In this document: positions 12,652-23,801 of the stretch, piece after piece
Position numbering within the stretch: the first letter of the stretch is position 1
Layout: each line of letters opens with the position of its first letter
Origin: Jaltomata sinuosa
Lineage: Eukaryota; Streptophyta; Magnoliopsida; Solanales; Solanaceae
Reading direction: 5' to 3'
DNA length: 64,000 bases
Assembly (NCBI GenBank): GCA_003996215.1
Contig: QJPP01003554.1
Coordinates: 1 to 64,000, forward strand
The notes under the pieces: model-generated
The model's database searches: none
Seen by the model: only the letters and a program-made list of their open reading frames with translations
Told to the model about the DNA's origin: nothing
Position numbers and translations under genes: made by a program

Positions 12652-12852
12652 CTGCAGACAAAGAGTGGAAGGAGTTAGACACCAATTTTTATAAGCAGAT
12701 ACTAATTGGAATCGATTTATAGAATGGAGGAAGAAAGAAGAGATAGTTTTCCAAAAGTCTTATAGCCTCTCAAAGAAAAGTACAGACGTCTCCGTACCAT
12801 TCCGCAAGACTCTACTAGACTCACTTTGGTATGATGAGAATAACGAACCTAT

Positions 12853-12865
12853 GGCTCTGAAACCA
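12853..12865 (-). promoter_or_regulatory. Primer-binding site (tRNA-iMet), E2
   Basis: On the minus strand it reads TGGTTTCAGAGCC, one mismatch from the initiator-Met tRNA complement. It lies four bases inside the 5' LTR boundary at 12870. Its position and orientation fix E2 as a minus-strand element. Confidence 0.88.
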
Positions 12866-12869
12866 TATT

Positions 12870-14982
12870 TATCATGATCCAACTGGCCGTGAGTGGCACT
12901 TACCCAAGACCCCCGGGTGAGTGAACCAATATTGACCCAAAACTTAACCATTCTAGCAGCTCAAAACTAGTTTGCATAAAAGAAAGTAACATTCATAATC
13001 TCAAAACAATCTGCAAAAAGAACTCCCTAGAACCTGAAAGTCACCGTACCAAAACATTCTACCAATCGTCTAGAATGAGGGGATGCAACCCCAAAATCAA
13101 AAAGAGAGTTTCAGCCTAAAACAAGTGGGCTATAACATAGTCATGGACGAAAACAAGGTAGCCCAGAAGAACAGCTCACCCTTGAATCCGAAATTTGCCA
13201 AATCTACAAGTAAGGTCGTGTGTCAGCCATCGAAAGATGTCCTGTACTCACAAAAAGGAAAAGCAAGTGCAGCATCAGTACACAACCACCATGTACTGGT
13301 AGGATCATCGGCCAGCTCTAAATAAACAAGATATGAACAATAAACTAAAGCTGAGTAAACCCAAGTAAACATGTAAACAGGCCAACAGAATAACTAGACT
13401 ACAAGTCTCACCCTTAACTTACCGACCATATGTAATCAATTAACAGCAAATGACAAACCAGTGACAATAAACATATGTCTTTTTCACATAACCTAGACCC
13501 ACCAATGATCTCTAGGATACCAATATGTTCTCAACATACATTTCGATCTACACTAAGACCAACCTCACATTTAAATATAATCACCCGGCCTCTCATGGAC
13601 CATATGCAGAAATCATAAATCAAGAATATAACTTTGTTCACTCATGGAACTATCGAAAGAATATAATCAATGCAAGTAAAGCAAACCTGTACCAGGTGTG
13701 GTACCCGAGCCAACCATTATGAATCTCGTACCAGGCGTGATACTCGAGCCAATCAATAATTATCCCATACCAGATGTGGTACCCGAGCCAACAAATAAGT
13801 ATCCTGCACCAGGCGTAGTACCCAAGCTAATCAAATGTCACACAAAATCCAATCAATCAAAAACAATGAACAAAAGCATACTTGTAAACCAACAAGCAAT
13901 AACACAAGTTCATTTCACAAGACTGATAACCGGATAAGTAGACATTCATAATCACTCTCCCTAAGCATGCAAACTCACATAACACTAAGAGCTAGTACAT
14001 AAACACATATTACATATTGGGAAATAATAACCATCACCTACCTTGAATTACACAGAAGCTCTACTAGACCTGAGCCTTCCCATGTTCCGAAGCTTGTGTT
14101 TGTTCTTGGTCTAAAAATAATTACAAGACACTAAGATCAGTCCACATGGCCTACTAATTACCCGGATTATGCAAAATCTCAATCCCCAGGACAAACTATG
14201 ATCATTCCACCCATTCCCAAGCTTTTCCACCATTAATTCACCTAAGTATACCATTTTTACGGATACATTTAGAAAATTATGGCTAATTGATCATAACCCA
14301 ACAAAAATAACCAAGGCCCAAGAACTTTTACGCCCTAGAATCCATTTTTTCCCGGATTCTACCATTCTTAGGTCAACCCAAATCGTTCTCGAAGTACACA
14401 ACTAGCAATTCTACAATGTAGGAAAGATAGTCTGGGTTAGGGGAGTAGAAACCTTACCTTTGGGATGAAAATGGTGAAAAACAAGTAAGGTTCGCCCAAA
14501 ATCTCCCTTGCCCTTCTCCAAAACGTTCTTCATGAAAACTGAATGTTTTGGGGAAGTTTGTGAATTAAATCCTGACTCAGTTTGCTGTAGCAGTCTATAC
14601 ATCGTTATAGCACCAGCATAGTGACAGCACTCATCACTGGTAGAAACTCTGAAAATCCCAGAAAAGTGTCCATTTTCAACACACCTTAAATTCCTGACGT
14701 TCTGGATAACCTCTTCATGTCAACCTCAACACTGGGAGTTTTACTTTCCCAAATTCACATCCAAAAATTTCCTCGAAATCCTCTATGTCTTAGCTAACAG
14801 AAAAACTAGCTCACAACAAGACACATTACCCAATCCTCACCCAGATTGCCCCATACCATCCCTTGGTCAAAAACCATCTGAGACTAGCCTAGCCTAGAAT
14901 TTTAGACTCCCAAACCCGAAAGTTTCCAAACCCAAAACTTGGCATGAAAAGTTTACCCATAATGACTGAACTGATCGTTACA
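12870..14982 (-). repeat. 5' LTR of E2
   Basis: Pairs with 5473-7695. It runs on the plus strand from TATCATGATCC (expected TGTCATGACCC, one end base mutated) to GATCGTTACA. It carries the 39-bp repeat in four copies (13689-13835). Part of the dyad region present at 7200-7330 is deleted here near 14600. Confidence 0.9.
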
Positions 14983-14987
14983 TGGAG
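14983..14987. repeat. Target-site duplication TGGAG of E2, right copy
   Basis: Exact copy of 5468-5472. Removing E2 and one copy rejoins the E3 LTR in register with the E6 LTR. Confidence 0.9.
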
Positions 14988-16619
14988 AATCACACTAAAC
15001 ATGATCTACATGCTGAGAACTTGAACCTACATCATAATAGGATATAGCACAAAAGTATGTTCAATACTTAGAATGTACTGAGCATGCGGGATATGCACTA
15101 ATATATATGTACATGTATATATTAAATTATGATACAATAATTTGAACATGAAGGATAAGCTGAGACATGAGACTGAAAGGTAACTGATGCAATGACCAAG
15201 TATTTAACATGTACCATAAAATGATAAACCGAACTGAATAACTGAATACTGAATATAAGGTCAATGAAAGTACTAAATCTGATTTGTGGGTGCTACTCTT
15301 AATCGATATACCCCAAGTTGAGCTAACTATGGGTCCAACCTGTAACCCTATATGGGAGGGTGTTGATACCTTGCCAAGGGTACAAACATAAACTAGATCC
15401 ACTAATCTGATGTCCAACAAGGGACTAGGGTGTCAATCCTGATCTAATAAGTGACACCTTTAGATCCTACAATGTCATCATAGTTCTGGGACTTAGGGAC
15501 CTCTACTAAAGGTCTCAGCCTAAACTGATGAGTGAGCCTTCATCCTGTCGTCCGTTCGATGCTAACTCTACTCCCAACTGAATATGCAATTAAATACAAC
15601 CGATATACTGGATAGCCTAAATACTGATTATTCTGAGAATGCATAATAATTTTGTATACTGATAGCATTCTAATCATGTAGTATGATTGAATGAGATATC
15701 TGACTAGCATCTATGAATTTTAAATTATTGAAATTAACACATGCTAGGGTTGTAGAATTTTGAGTATATAACTACCCTAGATTCTCAAGAAAACATGTAG
15801 TGAATTCCATACACATCAATGGAAACCGAAATACAACAAGTTCATAGAATAAAAGAACCCTAGGTTTGAAGAATTAACTGGAAACTGAAGATACTGAAAT
15901 TCTTAGGGACTCAATGGGTGAAAGAATACCCATTGATGAAATCCCACATACTGGAGGTAAAGTTCATGGAAGAATACTTACATTTGGGGGCTGAACTTGG
16001 GAGAACCTTCTACTTGTTCTTGATAAGAGAGAATGCTTCTTTTCTTCTAATTTTCTAAGTGTCAACTTAATCTGAGGGAATGAGGGGCTTTTGGTAGTTT
16101 TAGGCTCAAAATACAACTTTGTCTAGTTAAAACGTCGTAGCTTAGCCTTTAGAAGGGATAGGAAAAGTCTAGAATACCCCTAGAATTAAATTAGAAAGCT
16201 GCTAAAAAAATTGCGATCTGAGTTCTACGGGTAGGAACCACGGTCTGTTGATGCTTCCATGGTCCGTGAAACCCTATCGTTGTTCCTAGACCTTTTATCA
16301 AGCTGCGGGTCTGATAACCACGGATGAGGTTCACATCTCATGAAACCATCCACAGCTCGTGGAACCTTTCACTTGTTCATGAGAGATTGATGACCTTCAG
16401 GTCTAATTTCCATGACAGCAACCCATGGTCCATAGATTATTCCATGGTCCATGGAAATTGGTCATGATTTTAGACCTAGAGGAGGGGTCTGCAGGTTTGA
16501 TTCCATGGAGCCCTTCCATAGACTGTGGAAACCAACCGTGGTTTCTATTCTTGCTTGGACAGTTTCATTTTTTGATTTTTCTGAGCTAGTTCTATGCTGG
16601 GAATTTCTTGTATGTGACA
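14988..16619 (-). repeat. E3 3' LTR, right piece
   Basis: Continues the LTR interrupted at 5472. On the minus strand it starts TGTCACATACAAG at 16619, preceded by a purine tract (complement of ATATCTCACCCTTGGG at 16620-16635). The two pieces total about 2.0 kb, close to the 2.0 kb E6 LTRs. The block at 15045-15105 (AGCACAAAAGTATG, GAATGTACTGAGCATGCGGG) is the reverse complement of the E6 LTR near 27130-27170. Dyads built on CCATGGTCC and CCACGG words lie at 16230-16530. Confidence 0.82.
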
Positions 16620-16849
16620 ATATCTCACCCTTGGGATCATTCATTCTTGAATGAAGACTAAACAAGCTGAGTTTTTGGAGAAAAGAGCTGCAATCCCTAC
16701 CAACTGAGTTCTAAAAGTTGATTCCTAACTTAATTTAGTTTTAGGGACATGAAAGCATGTTGGAAATGCAGGAATATCTGAGGTAACATGATACGGTGAC
16801 TAAAGTACACATGAGTAAACTGGAAAACTCGGGAGGAGCTATTACCTCA

Positions 16850-18075
16850 AGCTGAATCTAGATTAGACGGAAAGAGGTGAGGGTACTTGGTCATCATAGC
16901 TGCTTCTGCTTCCCATGTAGCTCCCTCAACTGACTGATTTCTCCAACAAACTTTCACTGAAGCGACCTCCTTATTTCTCAACCTACAAATCTAATGGTCA
17001 AGAATCTCAACTGGAACCTCTTCATAAGTGAGAATATCCTTCACACCCATACTCTCTAATGGCACAATCAATGTCGGGTCGCCAACACACTTTTTCGACA
17101 ATGAAATATGAAAGACTGGATGAATCATTGCTAGTTCGGCTGGCAATTCTAACTCATAAGCCACATTACCAACCCTTTTCAGAATTCTGTAAGGACCTAC
17201 ATACCTGGGACTGAGCTTCCCTTTCTTTCCAAATCTCATCATACTCTTTATGGGCGATACTTTTAGGAAAACCCAAGCATCAACCTCAAACTCTAGTCTC
17301 TCCTCCTCACGTCTGCATAGGACTTCTGACGACTCTGAGTTGTCTTCAACCTTTCCCTAATGAGATGAACTTTATCCATAGCCTCATGAACTAAATATGG
17401 CCAATTCAAGGATGCTTCACCTACATCAAACCATCCCACAAGTGATCCATACCTTCGCCCATAAAGTGCCTCATACAGGGCCACATGAATACTAAAATGG
17501 AAGTTGTTATTGTAGGCGAACTCTATGAGAGGTAAGTGACTATCCCAAATACCTTTGAAGTCAATCACACAAGCCCTCAAGATATCCTCAAAGGTCTAAA
17601 TGGTATGCTCTACCTGACCATCCATCTGCGGATAAAATGTTGTACTGAGATTTACCTGAGTGCCAATACCTTTTTGAAAGGATCTCCTGAAATGAGCCAT
17701 AAACTGAGTACCCCTATCTAAGATAATGGATAAGGGAACCCCGTGCAACCTTACTATTTTGTTGATATAGAGTCTGGCATAATCCTTTACTAAATATGTA
17801 GTATTTACAGCCAAGAAGTGAGCTGATTTACTCACCATGTCCACTATCACCCAAATGGAGTAATGTTGTCTGCGAGTACGAGGTAAGACCGTAATGAAAT
17901 CCATATTGATTACTTCCCACTTCCAGGTAGCAATGCTAATATCCTGAGTCACACCTCCCAATCTTTGATGTTCTATTTTCACTTTCTGATAGTTGGGACA
18001 CTTAGCCATGAAATCTGCGATATCCCTCTTCATGCCATTCCACCAATAAACTTCCCAGAGGTCATGGTACATCTT
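16850..18075 (-). pseudogene. Integrase with chromodomain (E3)
   Basis: Minus-strand reading. The zinc-binding part is at 18000-18070 (DLWEVYWWNGMKRDI, CPNYQKVK). The DDE core is at 17596-17960, with MDFIT, ILDRGTQF and DGQVEHT, so all three acidic residues are visible. The C-terminal part at 16991-17580 has FGKKGKLSPRYVGPYRI and HPVFHISLSKKCVGDP. The chromodomain ends near 16850. Stops and a frameshift near 17590 and 17290 break it. It is closely related to the E6 integrase on the opposite strand. Confidence 0.88.
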
Positions 18076-18239
18076 GTTGTCACCGAGATGAATAGAATAC
18101 CTGGAACTATGGGATTTTGTCAGGATTTGCTATCTCAACTCATCCATATTAGGAACACATAAATGACCCTGGTAGCGAAGCACAGCATCTCCCCCTTAGA
18201 AAAAAACCTCTACCCTCTGCTTAAGGACTGCACCTTTTA

Positions 18240-19010
18240 ACTAAAGTAAGATGGGATCACTGTCTTGCTTCTCCTTTACCTTAGCTACCAGAGAAGATTC
18301 TGACCCATTCTGAACTATCACACTACCATCTGTTGTGTCCATAAGGCAAACTCCTAGGCGAGCGAGCCTATGAACATCCTTAGCCAATTCTTTCCTTTCT
18401 TCCTCAACATGAGACACACTACTAATGGACAGTCTGTTGAGGGCATCAGCCACTACATTGTCCTTACCTAGATGGTAAAGCACATTCATATCATAATCTT
18501 TCAGGAACTCCAACCATCTTCTTAGATAAAGATTCAACTACTTCTGGGTTAACATGTACTGGAGACTCTTATGGTCAGTAAACACGTCCACATGGACACC
18601 ATACAAGTAGTGTCTCCAAATCTTCAAGGCAAAAACAACTATTGCAAGCTCAAGGTCATGAGTCAATTAATTTTTATCATGAATCTTAATATGTTTGGAG
18701 GTGTAACTGATGACCTTACCATGATTCATCATAACACAACCCAATCCGACTCTGGATGCATCACAATACACAACAAAACACTTTGGTAGATTTAAAACTG
18801 GAGCTGCAGCTAACCTGGTCTTCAACTCTAAGAAGTTTTTCTCAGATTCCTCAGACCACTGAAACTTAACTTTTTTTGGGTCAATCTGGTCAATGGGGCA
18901 GCTATGGATGAGAATCCTTCAATAAATCTCCTATAGTAATCAGCCAAACCCAAAAAGCTCCTAATGTCTATCAGAGAAGTGGGTATAGGCCAGTTCTACA
19001 CTACCTCTAT
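18240..19010 (-). pseudogene. RNase H region (E3)
   Basis: The end of the RNase H domain is open at 18241-18537 (LRRWLEFLKDYDMNVLYHLG, NVVADALNRL). The part upstream (18540-19000) keeps recognisable connection and RNase H sequence, but stops break it. Homologous to E6 40110-40720. Confidence 0.8.
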
Positions 19011-19640
19011 ATTTTGCGAATCAACTCGAATGCCCTCGCTAGACACCATATGACCAAGGAAATCAACTGACTTCAACAATAATTCACACTTGCTGAACAT
19101 AGCAAATAGTTGGCGATCCTTGAGAGTCTACAGTACAACTCTTAAATGATTTGCATCCTCCTCTTTGCTCCGAGAATATACAAGTATATCATCAATGAAG
19201 AAGATGATGAACATGTCTAAATACTTCTTGAACACCCTATTCATCAAATCCATGAAAGCTGTAGGAGAATTCGTTAGTCTAAAAGACATAACTATGAATT
19301 CATAGTGACCATACTAAGTTCTGAAGGCTGTCTTTGGGGTGTCACAATCTCTATCTCTGAGCTGATGATATACGGATCTGAGGTCTATCTTATAAAAGCA
19401 ACTGGCACCCTGAAGTTGGTTAAATAATTTATCAATCCTGGGAAGGGGATACTTATTCTTGATAGTGACTTTGTTCAACTGATGATAGTTGATGCACATC
19501 CTGAGAGAACCATCTTTCTTATGCACGAATAAAACTGGAGCACCCCATAGAGAGATGTTGGGTCTGATAAAGCCTATATCTAGAATGTCTTTCAGTTGTT
19601 CCTTTAACTCCTTAAGCTCAGCTGGAGCCATTCTGTAAGG
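19011..19640 (-). pseudogene. Reverse transcriptase (E3)
   Basis: The open stretch 19314-19631 contains MAPAELKELKEQLKDI, GFIRPNISLWGAPVLF, HKKDGSLRMCINYHQLNKV and YKIDLRSVYHQL. The palm motif FIDDILV is visible near 19170-19195 after a stop. The family normally has SGYHQL; here G is replaced by V, which may itself be inactivating. Confidence 0.85.
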
Positions 19641-20114
19641 AGAAACTAATATGGGCTGGGTATCTAGAAGGAGATCTATTCTGAAGCCAATTTCCCTCTC
19701 GGAGGAACCCTCGGAAGATCTTCTAGAAATACTTCTAAAAACTCACTAACCACAGGGACTGATTGAAGAGTTAGGGTCTCAGAATTTGAATCCTTGACCC
19801 GAATAAGATGATAGATGTACCATTTTGAAATTATTTTTTTGGCCTTAAGGTAAGAGATGAACCGACCTACAGGCACTGAGGTGTTACCCTTCCATTCTAA
19901 GACTGGCTCATTAGGAAACTGAAATCGAACTATTCTGGTTCTACAATCAACTGAGGCATAATAAGAATGTAACTAATTCATGCCTAGAATAATATCAAAG
20001 TCAATCATTTCTAACTCTACAAGATTGGTTGAGGTAACTTTTAGAGAAAGTGTGACCGAGCAATTTTTGTAAACCCGCCTAGCTATGGCTGAATCACCAA
20101 CTGGAGTAGAGATT
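19641..20114 (-). pseudogene. Protease and protease-RT linker, truncated (E3)
   Basis: Read on the minus strand from about 20110, the sequence shows the second half of the protease (VYKNCSVTLS, FDIILGMN), then PVGRFISYLKAKKIISKW and FLEVFLEDLPRVPP. The active-site half, gag and the 5' LTR of E3 are missing. Homology stops at about 20114, where LTR X begins, so this is a deletion breakpoint and not an insertion with a visible duplication. Confidence 0.8.
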
Positions 20115-20325
20115 GAAAGGGTTCCGATCGCGATGAAGGGCCTATGGACCTAGCTCCCTCTGTTCTGCGCGATCGCAAGGTTCGCTCTCTCGACCGCTAT
20201 GAAGTACCTCCTCTTTTGTTCTTTGCGACTGCATGGCTAGTCCTCGTGATCACGATGGTCTAGCTAGCGTAGTCCTCACGACCACGTGGGAACCCTTCGC
20301 TATCACGAAGAAGTCCACCTGGCAG

Positions 20326-20333
20326 TATAAATA
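20326..20333 (+). promoter_or_regulatory. Probable TATA box of LTR X (fragment A1)
   Basis: TATAAATA lies downstream of the GCGATCGCG-type dyad region and upstream of the conserved R/U5-like part. The position fits an LTR promoter. Activity is unknown. Confidence 0.5.
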
Positions 20334-20551
20334 ATCCCCTCTTTGTTTTCATAACTACAAAAATGCCTATCCACCATTGTTATCAGCTCAAACTCTCCAT
20401 CTCTCTGTATAGCTTCATTCCAGGGTGCTAGGGTGATAATTCTCAGTCCTGCGATCGTTTTGTTATCCTCAAATCGGTAAGTTCCATCTTAATTCCGTTA
20501 AATTCTCCTTTGATTACTCTTGTTGATTCTTGTAGTTCAAGGGATATTTTT

Positions 20552-20556
20552 GAGCC
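20552..20556. repeat. Target-site duplication GAGCC of E4, left copy
   Basis: GAGCC at 20552-20556 is repeated exactly at 48124-48128. The uninterrupted X fragment C has GAGCC at the matching place (about 61216), which confirms the empty site. Confidence 0.92.
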
Positions 20557-21190
20557 TGTCACAACCCAACTACAGGGCCATGCGGGCGTCTACTCTAACC
20601 ACCTAGAAAGACGAACTCTTACCACCCGATCCAATAGGTACTTGCGGAAAACAAGTATAACAATATATAACCTCATTTTAATACGTGAAACCATTTACAA
20701 CATTGTTTCAGGAAACATATTTTACATAGAAATATAGTAAATCCTTTTGAAAAACTGGGAAAACAGTTTACAACTTGAAAACAAACCCTCCCTAGAATCT
20801 AGTCTAAGCCGGTACTAGAGCTACTACAGGAGTAATAAAAGGAAATGTAAAATGACACAACTTCAACAATAGAAACAAGAGTAGAAGCTGTTGAAGATCA
20901 CCGCCGTCCTGTACCTATGAAACATCATCAATCCTGTAACCAGACTATACCCAAAAAGGTATAACAAGAGTAGAATTAATACAAACACACGTACTTGTAG
21001 GCATCATCGGGCGACCCGAATCCACTCATACCATCATATAAAAAAATCAAGGGAAAGCATGTAATTAACTACAATAGTACCATCCTCCAACATTCACCTT
21101 ACCAAAATCCAATATCAACCCAAGCCTGCCTATCCCTTTCGCTGACAACTCCACCACCATGAGACGCTATGCTCTGACCCCTAGGACATT

Positions 21191-21422
21191 CCCAAGTCAC
21201 CTTAACCCTTAGACTTCCCAAGTCACATTGACACCTAGACTTCCCAATTCACTTTAACCCTTAGACTTCCCAAGTCACCTTGACACCTAGACTTCCTAAG
21301 TCACCTTGACACCTAGACTTTCAATGTCACACCTGTCACCTAGACTTCCCAAGTCACACACTTGACACCTAGACTTACCAAGTTACACTTGTCACCTAGA
21401 CTTCTCAAGTCACACTTGTCAT
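21191..21422. repeat. 26-bp tandem array in E4 3' LTR
   Basis: About nine degenerate copies of a 26-bp unit made of CCCAAGTCAC, CTTGACACCT and AGACTT. The other LTR has about eight at 45526-45727. Not seen in E2. Confidence 0.92.
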
Positions 21423-22211
21423 TACCCGAATCTATGACCATACCCGTACTACAATCCCCTTACCCCAATAAACCACTATGACTCAACAACTCAGAGTAAA
21501 CCCCACTACTTAGTGACGTAGACCACACCTGACGTACCACCACCTACTAGTACAAAACCTCCCCAATGACCCCTAGGGCTATACTCGATAAGTAACAACA
21601 ACCAACGCTATAACCAGAACACAAATATCTTCCTTAGCTTATCAACCGCACGCAACAAGTCTAACCGACATTGACAATTCTCAGTGACAACAAGCATGTA
21701 TCGTCTTTACATAACCTGGACCAAACAAGGATCCCTAGGACATCATCTATGCCAATAACATACAACCCCGGTTCACAGAAGAACCACCTTGTCACTTAAG
21801 CACACTAATCAACTATACACAATAAACTAATAATTCTCGATCTTCTCAAGAACCCAACATTTGAAGAACAATAAGTAAAAACTAGACCCGTAATAATACA
21901 ATTCTAGACTCTCAGTCTTCCTTCTAATCTTATCAACCACAGGGAACATGTTCAACAATCATTTAACAATAAATATTTACCCTTTTACATTTTCGGACCA
22001 ACTACGGGTCCCTAGACCAACACCTAGTGTTAATATACAATACCCAATCCACTCCGAGACCAAACCCCATAATTAAGTGCAATAACTCGGCCTCTCAAGA
22101 CCATCATACAACAATCACATGTCAAGATTATAATCAAATACCAAATAAACACTCCACCTGGTCCACTCATGGGACCATCGTCAGAATACAATCAATACAT
22201 ATGCAACAAAC

Positions 22212-22436
22212 CCTTACTAGGCATGGTACCAAAGCCAATCAGTGTTATTCCCGTACTTGGCATGGTACCCGAGCTAACTGTTAGTATTTCTGTACCAGGC
22301 GTGGTACCCGAGCCAACTATTAGTATTCCCATACCAGGTGTGGTACCTGAGCCAACCATTTGTATTCCTGTACCAGGGGTGGTACCCAAGCCAATCGTTA
22401 GTAACATGTAACAGGCATGGTACCCGAGCCAATCGA
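22212..22436. repeat. 39-bp tandem repeat, six copies (E4 3' LTR)
   Basis: Same repeat as in E2, built around GTACCAGGCGTGGTAC plus CCGAGCCAAC. There are six units here and six in the other E4 LTR. Confidence 0.92.
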
Positions 22437-23801
22437 ATGTCACATAATTCAACAGTCAATAAACAATGAAAAAAACACACTTATAAGCCAACAAGCAACA
22501 ACACCTAGTTTATTTTACAAGGCTGATAATCGGACAATTAGACATAAAAAAACCATTTCCTAAGCATGCAACTCATAAAATACTAAGCAATAGTACATGA
22601 AACACATAATGCATATTGGGAAAACAATAGCCATCACCTACCCAATCCCGGTTACATAAACTCAACTTTGGATCCCGTCCGCAGTCTGAATTCCCATTTG
22701 CCCCTTTTTAACACATGGCTAGTAGATACATTTATTTCCGAACCTTCTGTTAAGGCAGATACAATATAGGGAAGACCTCTCCCACCCTGGTACTTCCACC
22801 ATTCCTGTTATTCTACTTCTTTTATGTACAATCATTTCAGAAACTCCCTTTAATTAATCCCTTAACTACCATGGTATTTTCGGTTCCCTGAATCTTCCCT
22901 ACACTCTAGTTCCTGAATTCTATCATCATACAACCCATAATAACCATAAACAACCCAGCATTTTAAAAACCATATCTCAACCTAATCATTATCTAATTCA
23001 ATCAAGTTAAACATAATAATCGTCCAGACTCCATGCCCGAAGGCCTAGACATGGTTTCTCCTTTCCATCTATACAATAATACAAAATAGAAGCAGGTCAA
23101 TAGCTACTAAATATAGAGAAAACCTAGCCTACCTGGATACCAAGCAGCTGCACAATGCAATTTTTGGCTCTGTGAAGGTGTTCCCTGACAGATGACAAGC
23201 CTGAAATCTATGGATTTGCATCCGTTTTGCTGGAATCCCTCCTCCCCATGGCTCTCAAACTTTGGAGCAGCCTAGGAGGATTTTTGGAGCAACCCTCATC
23301 TGTTTAGACTAAATAAGTGAAAATAACATTATAAAACTCATTTCTGGGCTTTCTAGTTCCGTCATTTTGCTATAGCGGACTGCCAACCGCTACCGCGGTA
23401 CCGCTATAGCGACCTAAATTCTGCTATAGCGGACTCAACTATTTCAGCACAGACAGTCTTCAGTAAATTAGCCATAAGTTCTTACTCGGGAAGCAGATTA
23501 ATGAACGGTCGGTGGCGTTAGAAATAGGACTCAGAGATCTTTAATTTGGTGGGTTTTGGGACAGCTAACTCCTTATATTCTAGGAGGAATGCTTGTTTGA
23601 AATTGACCCTAGTTTGAACTTAGCCTGAAACTAAATCAGTAAGGAAACTTTCAACTTAACTTTGTGCTAGGAGTATTGTATGACCTTAGTACATACTAAA
23701 TGTACTATCATACTAAAGAATTAATCCTAACTCTTATTACGAATGAGAGGCACCTGCCTTGATTTCATATATTTTATGTAACGATGGAACAAGTCATTAC
23801 A

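Larger units (their letters stand above)
5473..14982 (-). mobile_element. E2: complete Tekay-type Ty3-gypsy element, minus strand
   Basis: About 9.5 kb, bounded by LTRs of about 2.1-2.2 kb and an exact TGGAG duplication. Read on the minus strand the order is 5' LTR, tRNA-iMet primer site, gag, protease, RT, RNase H, integrase with chromodomain, 3' LTR. This is the canonical gypsy order, with the C-terminal chromodomain of chromoviruses. The LTRs differ at roughly 8% of sites in one short by-eye sample. Every coding domain has stops or indels. It sits inside the 3' LTR of E3. Confidence 0.92.
20115..20556 (+). repeat. LTR X, fragment A1 (interior part, before E4)
   Basis: Starts inside an LTR. 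The first 190 bp are rich in GCGATCGCG-like dyads, followed by TATAAATA at 20326. From 20468 the sequence (TCGGTAAGTTCC, then TTTTTGAGCC) matches 61138-61220 in fragment C. It stops at GAGCC, the target-site duplication of E4, and resumes at 48124. Confidence 0.8.
20557..23801 (-). repeat. 3' LTR of E4
   Basis: Runs on the plus strand from TGTCACAACCCAAC to AAGTCATTACA. It pairs with 44893-48123, with about 7-12% differences in by-eye samples. It holds a 26-bp tandem array (21191-21422), six 39-bp repeats (22212-22436) and GCTATAGCGG-type dyads (23380-23435). Short open readings over the repeats have no protein character. Confidence 0.9.

Noticed and set aside
15520..15560. CTGATGAG, the core of a hammerhead ribozyme
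   Set aside because: No matching GAAA core strand or stem is found at the right distance. A chance match in the E3 LTR.
22169..22411. Small ORF encoding a repetitive VPEPT-like peptide (also 13698-13937 and 46490-46744)
   Set aside because: The 39-bp period is divisible by three, so any open frame through the array repeats. Different frames and strands are open in different copies; not a gene.
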